Shown here piece after piece: positions 63,541-64,000 of a stretch of DNA of 64,000 nucleotides (its first letter is position 1; every line of letters begins with the position of its first letter). The DNA comes from Chrysomallon squamiferum (taxonomy: Eukaryota; Mollusca; Gastropoda; Neomphalida; Peltospiridae): the NCBI GenBank assembly GCA_012295275.1, contig CM022671.1, positions 35,697,683 to 35,761,682 on the forward strand, in the 5' to 3' direction. The notes below the pieces were generated by a model. It made no database searches, was not told where the DNA came from, and saw nothing but the letters and a program-made list of their open reading frames with translations. A program made the translations under genes and the position numbers.

Positions 63541-63880
63541 CGCTGATCACGTGACGTATGAAAAACAGCTACACGTTAATAAGGTCACGTACGCCATCGC
63601 AGTTTATTTTATCTTTTTAAAAACATTTTTTTTTTTTTTTCTTTTTTTTCCTGATTAAAGTAACAGGACTTAAGAGAAGAGGTTTTTATGGCCATCTGTT
63701 GTATGTGCATGATGAGAGCGTGAGAGGCGGACCCGCGTTTTTTTTCACTTCTGCTCTCGCCTCTAATCTTCACCGTTTGCACGTGCAGCTATCTCTGATG
63801 AGATAAACAGTTAGAATTTCCCAGCATGCAGTTTAAAAGAGATGAGCGATGCCGAATTCAGATAATTTCAGCGAACTCAG
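63541..63880. promoter_or_regulatory. CpG-rich islet with E-box, CRE half-site and ZNF143-like site
   Basis: TCACGTGA at 63547-63554 runs into TGACGT (63552-63557). CACGTG is present near 63780. TTTCCCAGCATGCA at 63817-63830 closely resembles the ZNF143/THAP11 element. The window ends before any downstream exon can be judged. This could be the upstream part of another promoter. Confidence 0.35.
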
Positions 63881-64000
63881 CACAAGCCGTGTGTGTGTTT
63901 GCCAGAAAACCGAAATAAGACTAGAATAATGATTATTTTTAATAAATAAAAAGAAAAATGAAGAAGAAGAAGAATAATGCGATATGTTTTTTTCATGATC

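Overview
The window is eukaryotic, intron-rich, very AT-rich and full of microsatellites. On the plus strand it holds the 3' half of one gene, the polybromo-1 (PBRM1/BAF180) subunit of the PBAF (SWI/SNF) chromatin remodeller. The 23 coding exons between 33 and 36580 encode about 970-990 codons: most of bromodomain 5, bromodomain 6, two BAH domains, an HMG box, a Pro/Gly/Met/Gln-rich linker and the conserved PBRM1 C-terminal block. Exon phases agree at every junction. The start codon, bromodomains 1-4 and the beginning of bromodomain 5 lie upstream of the window. The protein resembles a lophotrochozoan PBRM1. A recurring intronic motif like GAGTTATTTCCCTT, which I associate with molluscan repeats, makes a mollusc the best guess; the species is not identified.

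Layout. Positions 1-7140 hold sixteen short exons with mostly 200-600 bp introns (bromodomains 5-6 and both BAH domains). Positions 7139-16920 have longer introns around the acidic linker exon, the HMG-box exons and the first linker exons; a 30-bp in-frame microexon candidate (10951-10980) lies there. An intron of about 18 kb (17.2-35.3 kb) separates the linker exons from the C-terminal exons. It contains a 30-bp satellite, a degenerate ~110-bp repeat, a palindrome-bearing GTTAC/GTAAC cluster, a CpG-retaining island near 31.1-31.6 kb, and a minus-strand ORF with its own downstream AATAAA (29.4-29.8 kb). The last two coding exons are at 35.3 and 36.3 kb. The most plausible main poly(A) site is near 39.86 kb.

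At about 40.0 kb the CpG content changes abruptly. By hand count there are 2 CpG in 39001-40020 and 38 in 40321-41340. I read this as the end of a germline-methylated gene body. From 40 to 64 kb I find no convincing protein-coding gene. The stretch holds large simple-sequence and minisatellite arrays (GT/ATGT at 51.4-52.5 kb, a 40-bp unit at 53.8-54.8 kb, an 87-bp unit at 58.1-58.5 kb, a ~105-bp unit at 59.4-59.9 kb, GTA-triplet tracts). Between them are CpG-rich islets with promoter- or enhancer-like motif clusters (43.6-44.6, 45.7-45.8, 46.5-46.96, 48.9-51.3, 61.5 and 63.5-63.9 kb). These may be the promoter or first exon of a neighbouring gene, or distal regulatory elements.

No rRNA, tRNA, CRISPR, intact transposon, viral or toxin gene was recognised. 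All exon calls come from reading splice sites and frames by eye and from remembered PBRM1 family sequence; no alignment or transcript data were available.
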